Assembly: GCA_031283785.1 (NCBI GenBank)
Contig: JAITBC010000416.1
Location: forward strand, 1 to 25,011
DNA: 25,011 nt
Direction of reading: 5' to 3'
Origin: Tannerella sp.
GTDB lineage: Bacteria > Bacteroidota > Bacteroidia > Bacteroidales > Tannerellaceae
Shown here: piece by piece, positions 16,308-24,970 of the stretch
Position numbering within the stretch: position 1 is the stretch's first letter
How the letters are laid out: every line of letters begins with the position of its first letter
Program-made: the position numbers and the translations under genes
Notes under the pieces: model-generated
Databases searched by the model: none
What the model saw: only the letters and a program-made list of their open reading frames with translations
What the model was told of the DNA's origin: nothing

Positions 16308-19300
16308 ATGATATTTATCAAAAATAAAGTGTTTGATAAATTGAAGAGCCAATTGAAAACATATCTTATATTGGCAGGGAATTTATTAACCGTTTTTACA
16401 TTCGGCCAACAGGTTTTGGTGTCGGGAACGGTTGTTGACGGGAATGGCATTTCGTTTCCGGGTGTAACTGTATCAGTGGAAAATTCCACAACAGGAGTAA
16501 TAACCGACATTAACGGCAAATATAACATCACTGTGCCTAACAGCAATGCGACGCTGGTGTTTTCATTCGTAGGCTTTACTACCCGACAAGTAATTGTTAG
16601 CGACCAAACCGTCATTGATGTTATACTGGATGAAGATTCCCGGCAGTTGGAAGAAGTTACGGTGATTGGTTACGGCACACAGAAAAAAGTAAACCTGACA
16701 GGAGCCGTATCTACCGTAAAAATGCCCGAAGTGTTGGGAAACCGTCCTGTCGCTTCCGGTGTTCAGGCGTTGGAAGGGATAGTGCCCGGTTTGCAAATCA
16801 GCAGAGATAACGGCAAACCCGGTGTGGGCGTCAACATCAACATACGAGGAGTAACCAGCATTAACAATCCCAATGTATCTCCGCTGGTATTGGTGGATAA
16901 TGTTCCGATGGATCTGGATTTGGTGAATCCTAACGATATTGAAAGTATATCCGTATTAAAAGATGCTGCGGCTACGGCTGTATATGGTGCACGCGCCGCT
17001 TTCGGCATCATATTGGTCCAAACCAAACAGGCTACAAAAGACACTCCGTTGCGTATTAATTATTCTAATAATTTTGCCTTTTCGAGACCGTCCGCCTTAC
17101 CGGTGAAAATCGGTCCTTATGAAACGGTCAAAGTATTAAGCGACCTGAATATGGACAGTTATATAGGAGGACAAACCATTCATATTTGGCTTGATTTGAT
17201 GGATGAATATTATAACAAAGGCATGTATCCGGAAGGTTATACTTACTACGGCAATACGCGTTACAATCTGTCGGAAACAGATGTATATGCCGATATGATG
17301 GATAAATTCGGATTTCAGCAGCAGCATAATATTTCCCTGTCGGGCGGCAGTTCGCGCGCCGTTTACCGCGTATCATTCGGAATGGTCGACGAAGACGGGA
17401 TACTCCATAACAACAAAGATACTTATACACGTTACAATATGACATCTTTTATCAGTATGGAAGCCTCCAAGTGGCTGACAGGAGAGGTTGACGTACATTA
17501 TTCGGACTCCAAAACCTTGACGGCACAGGGAGCATCGGAAGGCAGCAGTCTCTGGGGACGTGCAGCCGGGTATCAGCCTATGGGGAGGTTGGGTTCCGAT
17601 GTGACTTTTACCGGAGAATTGCTTCCATACAATACACCACGGAACCTGATTGATTTGGATGATCCGAAACATAACAGAGCGAACGATGCCCGTCTACTCG
17701 GACGTGCAATTATCACTCCGCTAAAAGGGTTGGAAATTATCGGCGAATATAGTTTTAATCGAACATGGACATCCGAAAGTTTGGCGGAATTATTCTATTA
17801 CATCAACAATTCGATACAAGGTGCAAAAGTATCCAGCAGAGCAAGAAGTACATACTATATGCATCAAAATTTTTCAACGCGAAACGCTGTTAATGTTTAT
17901 GCCACATACAAGAGATCTTTCGTCGAAACACATAATTTGACTTTGATGGCCGGATACAATCAGGAGGCTTTTTACAGTGAATCGTTACGTGGAGAAAATT
18001 ATGATTTGCTCGATCAAAACCTGCCGTCGCTAAGTTTGTCCAACGGTTCGCCGCTCACATCCGACGGTTTCGGCGAATATGCGGTCAGAGGTGCGTTTTA
18101 CCGTTTTAATTATGATTATAAGGGACGATATCTGTTTGAAGTCAACGGACGATACGATGGGTCTTCCCGTTTTAACATAAAGGGACGTTTTGGATTTTTT
18201 CCTTCGGTATCTGCCGGATGGCGGATCACGGAAGAACCGTTTTTTGAATCAGCCAAAGGTGTCTTGTCCAATATAAAGGCTAGAGTTTCGTGGGGCGCTA
18301 TCGGCAATCAGAATGTAGATTATTATGGATATATGTCCACCATGCAACCGTACACACAAACGTCTGCCGTCAAATCAGGCTGGATTCTGCCGGGACAATC
18401 GGATTATGTTACATCAATGTCCGCACCATCGGTAGTATCTTCCGATTATACATGGGAAACCGTTCAAACGTTTGATGTCGGTTTGGATTATGGGCTGTTG
18501 AAAAATCAACTGACGGGAACGTTTGACTGGTACAGACGCGACACAAAGGATATGCTGGCTCCGGCCGAGCCTGCTCCCGCTTCTTTCGGAACAAATTATC
18601 CCAACACAAATGCTGCAGACTTGCGTACAAAAGGATGGGAACTTTCCTTGCGATGGTCAAGCAAAATCAACAAAGTCAGTTATGATTTGGGATTTAATTT
18701 GTATAATTCCCAAACGACCATCACTCGTTATGAAAATCCGACAGGATTATTACTCAACGGGACAAGTTTGTACTTTCGCGAAGGATTAATATACGGAGAA
18801 ATATGGGGATATACGACCGACCGTTTCTACACTTCGGATGATTTCGATGCTAACGGAGTGCTAAAAGGCGGAGTGCCTTATGTGCGGGGATTTAATAAAC
18901 CCAACCCCGGCGACATTCTCTATAAGGACAACGGCGATGGAATTATCGATAACGGGACAAACAGATACGAGGATCCAGGAGATATGAGTATTATCGGGAA
19001 CAATTCAGCTCAATACCAATTCGGAATAAACGGAGGTGCGTCGTGGAATAATTTCGATTTGTCATTCTTTCTGAACGGTATCGGTAAACGAGATTTGGTG
19101 ATGCCGGGTTATTGGGCTCCCAACGGCACATTTACTGCCTCCGTTTTCAACTATCAAACTAATTACTGGAAAAAAGACACTCAAAATTCGTATTGGCCCA
19201 GAATTTACGGCGCCGCCATTCCGAATATTGATGATAATAACAGCGCCAATCAGCAAAGGCAAACGAAATATTTACAGAATGGCGCATTTATCCGACTCAA

Positions 19301-19553
19301 AAATATCACATTTGGATACACTTTGCCGCAAAATATCAATAAATTATTACATACTCGGAGTTTGCGCGTTTTTTTCAGTGGTGAAAATTTATACACATGG
19401 CATCATCTTCCGACAGGTTTTTATCCCGATACTTATGTCGCTTTACCGGGAAGTTTAAGCATGAATGGCTCCATACAAGGCGATTCGGGATCCGGCAACT
19501 GGTCTTATCCTTTAATGCGTCAAATCTCATTCGGTTTGAATTTAGTTCTCTAA
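16308..19553 (+). CDS. susC: SusC/RagA-family TonB-dependent outer-membrane transporter
   Basis: Outer-membrane glycan importer, 1081 aa from the chosen ATG (an ATG at 16266 would add 14). A signal peptide ends near FTFG-QQ. A carboxypeptidase-D-like domain (about 38-112: VSGTVVDGNG...PGVTV...TDINGKY) is followed by the family signature VTVIGYGTQKKVNLTGAVS and a plug domain with IRGVTSINNPN, VLVDNVPMD and SISVLKDAAATAVYGARAA. The rest is a long beta-barrel ending in an aromatic/hydrophobic strand (QISFGLNLVL). It forms a complex with the SusD protein 17 bp downstream and takes its energy from TonB/ExbBD. Substrate is not readable from sequence; the sulfatase next door suggests a sulfated glycan. 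Confidence 0.95.
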   Translation: MIFIKNKVFDKLKSQLKTYLILAGNLLTVFTFGQQVLVSGTVVDGNGISFPGVTVSVENSTTGVITDINGKYNITVPNSNATLVFSFVGFTTRQVIVSDQTVIDVILDEDSRQLEEVTVIGYGTQKKVNLTGAVSTVKMPEVLGNRPVASGVQALEGIVPGLQISRDNGKPGVGVNINIRGVTSINNPNVSPLVLVDNVPMDLDLVNPNDIESISVLKDAAATAVYGARAAFGIILVQTKQATKDTPLRINYSNNFAFSRPSALPVKIGPYETVKVLSDLNMDSYIGGQTIHIWLDLMDEYYNKGMYPEGYTYYGNTRYNLSETDVYADMMDKFGFQQQHNISLSGGSSRAVYRVSFGMVDEDGILHNNKDTYTRYNMTSFISMEASKWLTGEVDVHYSDSKTLTAQGASEGSSLWGRAAGYQPMGRLGSDVTFTGELLPYNTPRNLIDLDDPKHNRANDARLLGRAIITPLKGLEIIGEYSFNRTWTSESLAELFYYINNSIQGAKVSSRARSTYYMHQNFSTRNAVNVYATYKRSFVETHNLTLMAGYNQEAFYSESLRGENYDLLDQNLPSLSLSNGSPLTSDGFGEYAVRGAFYRFNYDYKGRYLFEVNGRYDGSSRFNIKGRFGFFPSVSAGWRITEEPFFESAKGVLSNIKARVSWGAIGNQNVDYYGYMSTMQPYTQTSAVKSGWILPGQSDYVTSMSAPSVVSSDYTWETVQTFDVGLDYGLLKNQLTGTFDWYRRDTKDMLAPAEPAPASFGTNYPNTNAADLRTKGWELSLRWSSKINKVSYDLGFNLYNSQTTITRYENPTGLLLNGTSLYFREGLIYGEIWGYTTDRFYTSDDFDANGVLKGGVPYVRGFNKPNPGDILYKDNGDGIIDNGTNRYEDPGDMSIIGNNSAQYQFGINGGASWNNFDLSFFLNGIGKRDLVMPGYWAPNGTFTASVFNYQTNYWKKDTQNSYWPRIYGAAIPNIDDNNSANQQRQTKYLQNGAFIRLKNITFGYTLPQNINKLLHTRSLRVFFSGENLYTWHHLPTGFYPDTYVALPGSLSMNGSIQGDSGSGNWSYPLMRQISFGLNLVL

Positions 19554-19570
19554 TCAATAAAATCAGCAAA

Positions 19571-21532
19571 ATGAAAAAGTATATTATAATTTTATTATCG
19601 AGCATTATATTTTCATGTAATAATGAATTTTTAGAAAGATTGCCCAAGGACATGGAAACCGAAGAAACATTCTTTACCTCCTATGAAAATTTCAAAACCT
19701 ATGCATGGCAGTTCTACGGATGGTATAATGTTTACGCACTGAATCAGGAATATATGGATACATATTCCGATAACGGATTCCATGCACAGGGCACTAATCC
19801 CTACGGGTGGGATAAAATTGTTGAACCCACCGGCGTTGGCGCCGGCGGATGGAATTATTCCGGAATACGTACCATCAATGTTTTATTGGATTGTATCGAC
19901 AAATCTCCTTTAAGTGATTCGGATAAAGCCCATTGGAAAGCTGTTGGTTTCTTTTTTAAAGCACAGGAATATTTCCATCTGTTGTCGCGTTTCGGCACTG
20001 CCGTCTGGGAGGAACATGCAGTGACGGAAAAAGACAGGGATATTTTGTATGGTGCTGCAACTCCAAGAGTAGAGCTGGCACGAAAAATATTGGAATTATT
20101 ACTGTATGCCAGAGACAATATTAAGCCTTCAGGAGATGGAAATAATACGATAAACACGAATGTGGTGAATGCGTTAATATCCAGATTCGGCTTGTTCGAG
20201 GGAACATGGCAAAAATATCATCAGGTGAGCGACGGTTCGCCGAACACTTACTTGCAAGCCTCATATGATGCATCATCTGCTTTGATGGAAATCTTCCCCG
20301 GCGTTCATCCCAATTATAATGAGGTCTTTAATTCGGAAGATTTGGGTACTATACCATCCGTACTTTTGTACAAAGTATTTGTGCCTGCCAAAGGACATAC
20401 CATCAATCGATGGATGGGATCGTCCGAATCCTGGTACGAAGCCTGTGCGGATTTGGTGCAGTCATATTTGTGCACGGATGGTCGTCCTGTCCGAACAAGT
20501 GCCGATTTTCATTACGACCCTGACACAGCTTCCATTTACGAGGAATTTCGTAACAGGGACAGACGATTGTACTATTCCGTTTGTCCTCCTTACAGAATAA
20601 ACAGTACTTTTCAAAATACAAAAAACAAAGATTCCCTGTTCTTTTATTCAACGCCTCTTTCACCATATTATCAAATATTGTTTGCAGATTCGCCGTTAGC
20701 GCCCGAAGATGAAGAATATGTCGAATTAATGAAAACTTTGAGTACCCCCGCCGCCGACAAGCCATTGCCTATTCGTCAATGGAATGACGAATTTGTCAGA
20801 GAAGTTCCTCATTTCAGAAATAATCGGTATAACATGTCCCAAGTGTATAGCGTTACGATCGGCGGATATTTCCCATGGAAAATCTATACTCCCGCCAACC
20901 AAACTTCGGGAGGAACGAATGATGCACCTATTTACCGTATGGGAGAAGTGTTGATCAACCATGCCGAAACTGCGTGGGAACTGGGCAAATTCGATCAACA
21001 GCTTGCCGATAAAACAATTAATGTTTTACGTCAACGCGCTTATATTGCTCCATTCGTATTGACCGAAATTGATGCGAATTTTGACCCTAAACGCGATAAA
21101 GGAGGACATGTTCCCGCTACTGTTGATAAAGTATCCGGACCAACAGATTATGAAGTAAATCCCGTATTATGGGAAATCAGGCGCGAACGCAGGGTTGAAT
21201 TATATTGCGAAGGTTTTCGCTTCGACGACTTGCGTCGCTGGGCAAAAGGGCATTATATCGGCAAACGTCAGGTGGGCATATATATCCGGAAAAGCGATTA
21301 TGAAAATTCGCGACATATTACCTACTTGAAACGTTTGCCCCCGCTGGATGGATTAAACAATTTCTCAATGCAAATCGAAGACCCGACAAAAGACGACGGA
21401 CGGATTGTCATTTTTGCAACGCCCGAACCGGGATGGTTGAACAAATACTATTTATATCCGTTGCCGCTCGACGATTTGACATTAAATCCTCATCTGAAAC
21501 AAACCCCCGGGTATAAAGATGTAATAAATTAA
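19571..21532 (+). CDS. susD: SusD/RagB-family surface glycan-binding lipoprotein
   Basis: Surface lipoprotein that lids the SusC channel and captures the glycan, 653 aa, somewhat longer than the usual 500-600. The ATG at 19571 gives a lipoprotein signal MKKYIIILLSSIIFSC with lipid Cys16; the frame is open further upstream into susC but that part overlaps the barrel end and is not a sensible start. The C-terminal SusD/RagB region is clear: YRMGEVLINHAETAWELG, then LWEIRRERRVELYCEG and FRFDDLRRW (536-557). The N-terminal part with EETFFTSYENFKTYAWQFY fits the SusD-like TPR region. It is co-transcribed with susC. Confidence 0.94.
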   Translation: MKKYIIILLSSIIFSCNNEFLERLPKDMETEETFFTSYENFKTYAWQFYGWYNVYALNQEYMDTYSDNGFHAQGTNPYGWDKIVEPTGVGAGGWNYSGIRTINVLLDCIDKSPLSDSDKAHWKAVGFFFKAQEYFHLLSRFGTAVWEEHAVTEKDRDILYGAATPRVELARKILELLLYARDNIKPSGDGNNTINTNVVNALISRFGLFEGTWQKYHQVSDGSPNTYLQASYDASSALMEIFPGVHPNYNEVFNSEDLGTIPSVLLYKVFVPAKGHTINRWMGSSESWYEACADLVQSYLCTDGRPVRTSADFHYDPDTASIYEEFRNRDRRLYYSVCPPYRINSTFQNTKNKDSLFFYSTPLSPYYQILFADSPLAPEDEEYVELMKTLSTPAADKPLPIRQWNDEFVREVPHFRNNRYNMSQVYSVTIGGYFPWKIYTPANQTSGGTNDAPIYRMGEVLINHAETAWELGKFDQQLADKTINVLRQRAYIAPFVLTEIDANFDPKRDKGGHVPATVDKVSGPTDYEVNPVLWEIRRERRVELYCEGFRFDDLRRWAKGHYIGKRQVGIYIRKSDYENSRHITYLKRLPPLDGLNNFSMQIEDPTKDDGRIVIFATPEPGWLNKYYLYPLPLDDLTLNPHLKQTPGYKDVIN

Positions 21533-21534
21533 AG

Positions 21535-21542
21535 TAACTTTG
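21535..21542 (+). promoter_or_regulatory. -7 box before the sulfatase gene
   Basis: TAACTTTG directly after the susD stop matches the phylum consensus, 50 bp before the sulfatase ATG, with no clear -33 element. It suggests the sulfatase may have its own start in addition to read-through from susCD. Confidence 0.4.
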
Positions 21543-21592
21543 CCGGATACAAAAAAAGAGTTTATTCCAAAGTAAAATTATTCTGTTTCATT

Positions 21593-23080
21593 ATGAAAAA
21601 TTCAATTGTAAAAACAAGTGTTTTGTGTTCGCTGACGATACCCGTAGCGGCACAGGTAAAGGACAGTCGTCCGAACATTATTTTCCTGATGACCGACCAG
21701 CAACGGTGGGACGCCACAGGAAAATTCAATCCCATTGTCAAAACGCCGGCCATCGACAGTTTGGCTCGCGAAGGTATCGTGTTCAGTCAGGCAGTATGTC
21801 AGGCGCCGATGAGCGTGCCCAGCCGTTTTGCGCTGATGACGGGGCTTTATCCGCTGCAAACGGGCGTACTCAGCAACGTCTCCCACACCTATTCCGACCC
21901 CTTCCTGCCCGTTGACCCCTTGCCCGAAATGCTTCGCAAGACAGGATACCAAACCGCCGGATTCGGGAAAACGCACTGGGGCAGGACAGGAGCGCCTATT
22001 TCCACGCGTGGATTTGATATTCGTTATGTGGGCGCAAAGGAAGTAGGGCTGGAAGAAGGCGCCTTTTACCAGGACGATGACGACCCCGAAGGCTTGAAGG
22101 CTTATCGGGCGGAAGCATCAAAATACGGCGGCGGAGAAGAAAACGCGCTTGGCTTCATGGGCGAAACTTCACAGGTGGACGCCAGCCATCACCGCGACGG
22201 CTGGGTGGCCGAAAAATGCCTTGAATATATCGACAAGGGTATCGACAAGTCCAGGCCGCTGTTCCTCTACCTGTCGTTTTTAAAACCTCATGCCGGATTT
22301 AACATCCCCAAACCATTCGAGAGCTGGTATGATATCAATGACATTCCCGACATGGACGATGTCCCGTTGGATATGTTTCAGGACAACCACCAGACGGACG
22401 TCCACAAAGAGCGTTACAGAGGATGGCGGGAAGCATTTGAAAAACTGTCTCCGGAAGAGCGGAAGCAAACTATTCTGCGTTATTACGCCAACTGCTCGTG
22501 GTTAGACAATTATTTTCGCCTTGTGCTGGGCAAACTTCAGGCGCAGGGCGTGCTGGATAACGCCATCATTATCTTCGTATCCGACCATGGCGAAATGCTT
22601 GGGGAGCGTCATTACCGTTTCACCAAATACTGCCTTTACGAGAGCAGCGTACGAGTGCCGATGGTGATTTCCGGAAATTATATAGGCAAAGCAAAAAAAG
22701 GGACAACAGACGAACGTAACGTACAGTTGACGGACATCTATACTACGCTTCAACATGTGGCAGGCATACCCAAATCACCCTTGCTGAGCGGCATCAACCT
22801 GTTGAATCCGGAGGAAGATCGCAGCGGTTCGTTCAGCGAACTGCATGAAGAAGGACGTCCGGCTTACATGTGGCGCACGAAAGAGTGGAAACTGATTCTT
22901 TACATTGACAGCAATGACGGGGGTAAAATCAAAGGCGAACTGTATCATTTGGCAACCGATACGAAAGAATACAACAACCTGTATGCCGACGCCCGATATG
23001 CCACTCTGCGGGAATCCATGAAAACCGAATTGCTTATGCATATTGCACAAGTGACATCCGTATTTCCTTCGGGAAGGTAA
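21593..23080 (+). CDS. Secreted serine-type sulfatase
   Basis: Family S1 sulfatase, 495 aa, expected in the periplasm: a signal peptide ends near PVAA-Q. It would hydrolyse sulfate esters (or N-sulfate) on glycans. The active-site motif is SVPSR (Ser74 to Arg78) in the usual C/S-x-P-x-R place, so formylglycine must be made from serine by an anaerobic radical-SAM maturase (anSME), not seen in this window. Metal and sulfate ligands include Asp35-Gln36 (MTDQQRWD), GKTHWG (Lys126, His128), SDHGEMLGE (Asp331-His332) and Lys345. The substrate subfamily cannot be fixed by eye. It follows susD by 60 bp and completes a small utilisation locus; its codons look GC-richer than those of susCD. Confidence 0.93.
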   Translation: MKNSIVKTSVLCSLTIPVAAQVKDSRPNIIFLMTDQQRWDATGKFNPIVKTPAIDSLAREGIVFSQAVCQAPMSVPSRFALMTGLYPLQTGVLSNVSHTYSDPFLPVDPLPEMLRKTGYQTAGFGKTHWGRTGAPISTRGFDIRYVGAKEVGLEEGAFYQDDDDPEGLKAYRAEASKYGGGEENALGFMGETSQVDASHHRDGWVAEKCLEYIDKGIDKSRPLFLYLSFLKPHAGFNIPKPFESWYDINDIPDMDDVPLDMFQDNHQTDVHKERYRGWREAFEKLSPEERKQTILRYYANCSWLDNYFRLVLGKLQAQGVLDNAIIIFVSDHGEMLGERHYRFTKYCLYESSVRVPMVISGNYIGKAKKGTTDERNVQLTDIYTTLQHVAGIPKSPLLSGINLLNPEEDRSGSFSELHEEGRPAYMWRTKEWKLILYIDSNDGGKIKGELYHLATDTKEYNNLYADARYATLRESMKTELLMHIAQVTSVFPSGR

Positions 23081-23310
23081 TTCGTACCCCAACTTTGTCT
23101 CTTTGTTACCTGCGGCTGTGTCAAAAGTTCGAAATTTCAGAACTCTGATACTTACGGGTATGATAATAAAAGTTATAGAAATGTTGCACGGCATTCTATG
23201 CTTTAATAAACATGGATATTTTTCCGGCCGGTACGGTCTGGATATTACTGTTCCCACGCAACTGAAATTCTAAAATACGATCCGTATCATAACTGTATCG
23301 ACTATAAAAA

Positions 23311-23342
23311 TGTATATACAAGTTCCGCACTTGTATATACAA
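23311..23342. promoter_or_regulatory. Double TGTATATACA palindrome, probable operator
   Basis: TGTATATACAAG (23311-23322) and CTTGTATATACA (23330-23341) form a perfect 12-bp inverted repeat with a 7-nt spacer. Each arm also contains a self-palindrome: TGTATATACA at 23311-23320, and TTGTATATACAA at 23331-23342. Their centres are 21 bp apart, two helical turns, so two dimers could bind the same face. The pair lies about 77 bp upstream of the E2 -7 box. A third, weaker copy CTTGTATATATA (23396-23407) overlaps the -33 element. As I recall, TreR-like GntR/UTRA repressors use a TTGTATATACAA-type site; the regulator here is unproven. Confidence 0.6.
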
Positions 23343-23395
23343 TACATTCTCACAACAAATTAATATTCAAACAATAAAAAAAATATTGAAAACAA

Positions 23396-23426
23396 CTTGT
23401 ATATATATTTTTTTATCGTAACTTTG
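23396..23426 (+). promoter_or_regulatory. Bacteroidota-type promoter for the E2-E3 operon
   Basis: CTTG (23396-23399), 19 bp, then TAACTTTG (23419-23426): a good -33/-7 pair. It gives a leader of roughly 45 nt to the E2 ATG. The -33 element is embedded in a degenerate copy of the upstream palindrome, so a bound regulator would compete with RNA polymerase. Confidence 0.55.
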
Positions 23427-23479
23427 TCGCGGATATTAAAATTGACAATAATAATTATTTGTACATATACATAATATAA

Positions 23480-24964
23480 ATGGCAACAGTTGTAATTATG
23501 CCCAAACAAGGTCAGTCTGTAGAAAGTTGCATACTGACGGAAATGAAAAAAAAGAAAGGAGATCATGTTGCGGCAGGCGACATTCTTTTCTCTTACGAAA
23601 CGGACAAAGCGTCATTTGAAGAAGAAGCGCAGGTGTCAGGAACAGTGCTCGAAATATTTTTCTCCGACGGGGATGAGATTCCGGTACTTACGAATGTAAT
23701 GGTAATAGGTAATCCCGGCGAGCCGACGGAGGAATTTCGTCCGGGAGGAACAGGAAACACAGGAAACGCCAAGCCTGCTAACGCAACATCGAACACGCCG
23801 GGATATGCCGCGTCGAGCGCTACGGTCAGCATCACGCCGGGATATGCCGCATCGGATGTGCCGGGGTATGCCGCGTCGGGCGCTCCGGAAAATGCGAGCA
23901 GGTCGGGATCGATCATATCCGCCGAGGCTACCGGAACGACGGGGCCGGCGCCTACGGCGATGACAAGTCAAGGCTACCGCAAAAATGTAGAAAACGACGG
24001 CGCTGCAAGGGTATCGCCCGTTTCACCGCGGGCAAAAGCATTGGCGGGCAAAAACGCTATACAAGCGGAAACGCTTGCCGGAACAGGTCCTCACGGACGT
24101 GTAATAGAACGCGACGTACAGGCGGCTATTGATTCCGCACCCCAAACAACACCCCTGGCGAAAGCCGTAATAAAAGAATCAGGAGCTACCGTTCCGAAAA
24201 CAGGTAGCGGACTGGCCGGCGCTGTCAAAGGAAGTGATATCAGCCTTAAAAATCCGGTTTACGCATCGGACAGCATCGTCAAGCCGTTGACAAACATGCG
24301 TAAAATCATCGCTAAAGCAATGCATGCTTCATTGCAGAACTCTGCACAGCTTACACACCATCTTGGAGCCGACGCGCGTAACATCATGGCACTTCGCAAA
24401 AAAGTTAAAAAAGCGCGGCAGGAGGGATATCCGACGGATATCACAATCAATGATTTTGTCTGTTTCGCCGTAATCAAAGCGCTCGGGAAATTTCCGCAAG
24501 TAAACGCTCATTTCCTTGGCGACAGCGTGCGTTTGTTCTCGAAAGTACATCTCGGATTGGCGGTCGATACGGAACGCGGATTGATGGTTCCGACCGTAAG
24601 GAATGCAGACGACCTGTCTGTTCAGGGACTTTCCAGCCAACTCAAAGAAGTGGCCGATGCATGTAAAAAAGGAGGAATCGCTCCCGACCTGCTTTCACCC
24701 GAAGCCGCATCGTTTACGGTATCCAACCTTGGCAATTACGGAGTTGAAATATTTACTCCGGTCATAAACCTGCCTCAGGTAGCGATTCTGGGTGTGAATA
24801 CGATCGTCCCACGCCCGAAAGATTTGGGTGGCGGCGTTTACGGATTTGTCCCATACATGGGGTTAAGCCTTACTTACGACCACCGTGCGCTTGACGGAGG
24901 CGAAGCTACGCGTTTCGTTAAACAGGTAGCAATTGAAATAGAAAACCTCGAATTCAGTTTATAA
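23480..24964 (+). CDS. Dihydrolipoamide acyltransferase, E2 of a 2-oxo acid dehydrogenase
   Basis: Core subunit of a pyruvate or branched-chain 2-oxo acid dehydrogenase complex, 494 aa, transferring the acyl group from lipoyl-lysine to CoA. A single lipoyl domain (1-78) carries ETDKAS with Lys43 as the lipoylation site. A Gly/Ala/Pro/Ser-rich linker (about 80-175) contains three PGYAAS units. A peripheral-subunit-binding domain follows (about 179-216: VSPRAKALAG...GTGPHGRVIERDV), then a degenerate echo of it (224-254). The catalytic domain (about 265-494) ends with DHRALDGG (His468, Asp472). The E3 gene follows 6 bp on. Which 2-oxo acid is used cannot be decided without the E1 genes. Confidence 0.93.
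   Translation: MATVVIMPKQGQSVESCILTEMKKKKGDHVAAGDILFSYETDKASFEEEAQVSGTVLEIFFSDGDEIPVLTNVMVIGNPGEPTEEFRPGGTGNTGNAKPANATSNTPGYAASSATVSITPGYAASDVPGYAASGAPENASRSGSIISAEATGTTGPAPTAMTSQGYRKNVENDGAARVSPVSPRAKALAGKNAIQAETLAGTGPHGRVIERDVQAAIDSAPQTTPLAKAVIKESGATVPKTGSGLAGAVKGSDISLKNPVYASDSIVKPLTNMRKIIAKAMHASLQNSAQLTHHLGADARNIMALRKKVKKARQEGYPTDITINDFVCFAVIKALGKFPQVNAHFLGDSVRLFSKVHLGLAVDTERGLMVPTVRNADDLSVQGLSSQLKEVADACKKGGIAPDLLSPEAASFTVSNLGNYGVEIFTPVINLPQVAILGVNTIVPRPKDLGGGVYGFVPYMGLSLTYDHRALDGGEATRFVKQVAIEIENLEFSL
23795..23878 (+). repeat. Three 21-bp direct repeats inside the E2 linker
   Basis: Copies of acgccgggatatgccgcgtc-g lie at 23795-23815, 23834-23854 and 23858-23878, differing at few positions and all in frame, each encoding a TPGYAAS-like unit (VPGYAAS in the third). 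They lengthen the flexible linker between lipoyl and subunit-binding domains. Copy number may vary between strains. Confidence 0.8.
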
Positions 24965-24970
24965 ACAAAA

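Larger units (their letters stand above)
23081..23479. other. Intergenic region between sulfatase and E2 genes
   Basis: 399 bp. The right 170 bp hold the operator-like repeats and promoter described separately and are very AT-rich. In the left part there is a 37-codon open frame (23160-23273, MIIKVIEMLHGILCFNK...) with no recognisable homology and no evident ribosome site or promoter; I do not call it a gene. GGCTGTGTCAAAAGTT (23114-23129) resembles the terminal repeats of some insertion sequences, but no partner end or transposase is present. CCGGCCGG near 23223-23230 is a GC palindrome without a T-tract. No convincing terminator for the sulfatase was seen. Confidence 0.45.

Noticed and set aside
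19397..19570. Upstream extension of susD to an earlier ATG
   Set aside because: It would overlap the conserved end of the SusC barrel by about 157 bp and bury the lipoprotein signal, which begins properly at 19571.
23114..23129. GGCTGTGTCAAAAGTT, resembling an insertion-sequence end
   Set aside because: No matching inverted end, target duplication or transposase fragment nearby; resemblance is from memory only.
23160..23273. 37-codon open frame between sulfatase and E2
   Set aside because: No ribosome site, promoter or recognisable similarity; length is within chance for this region.
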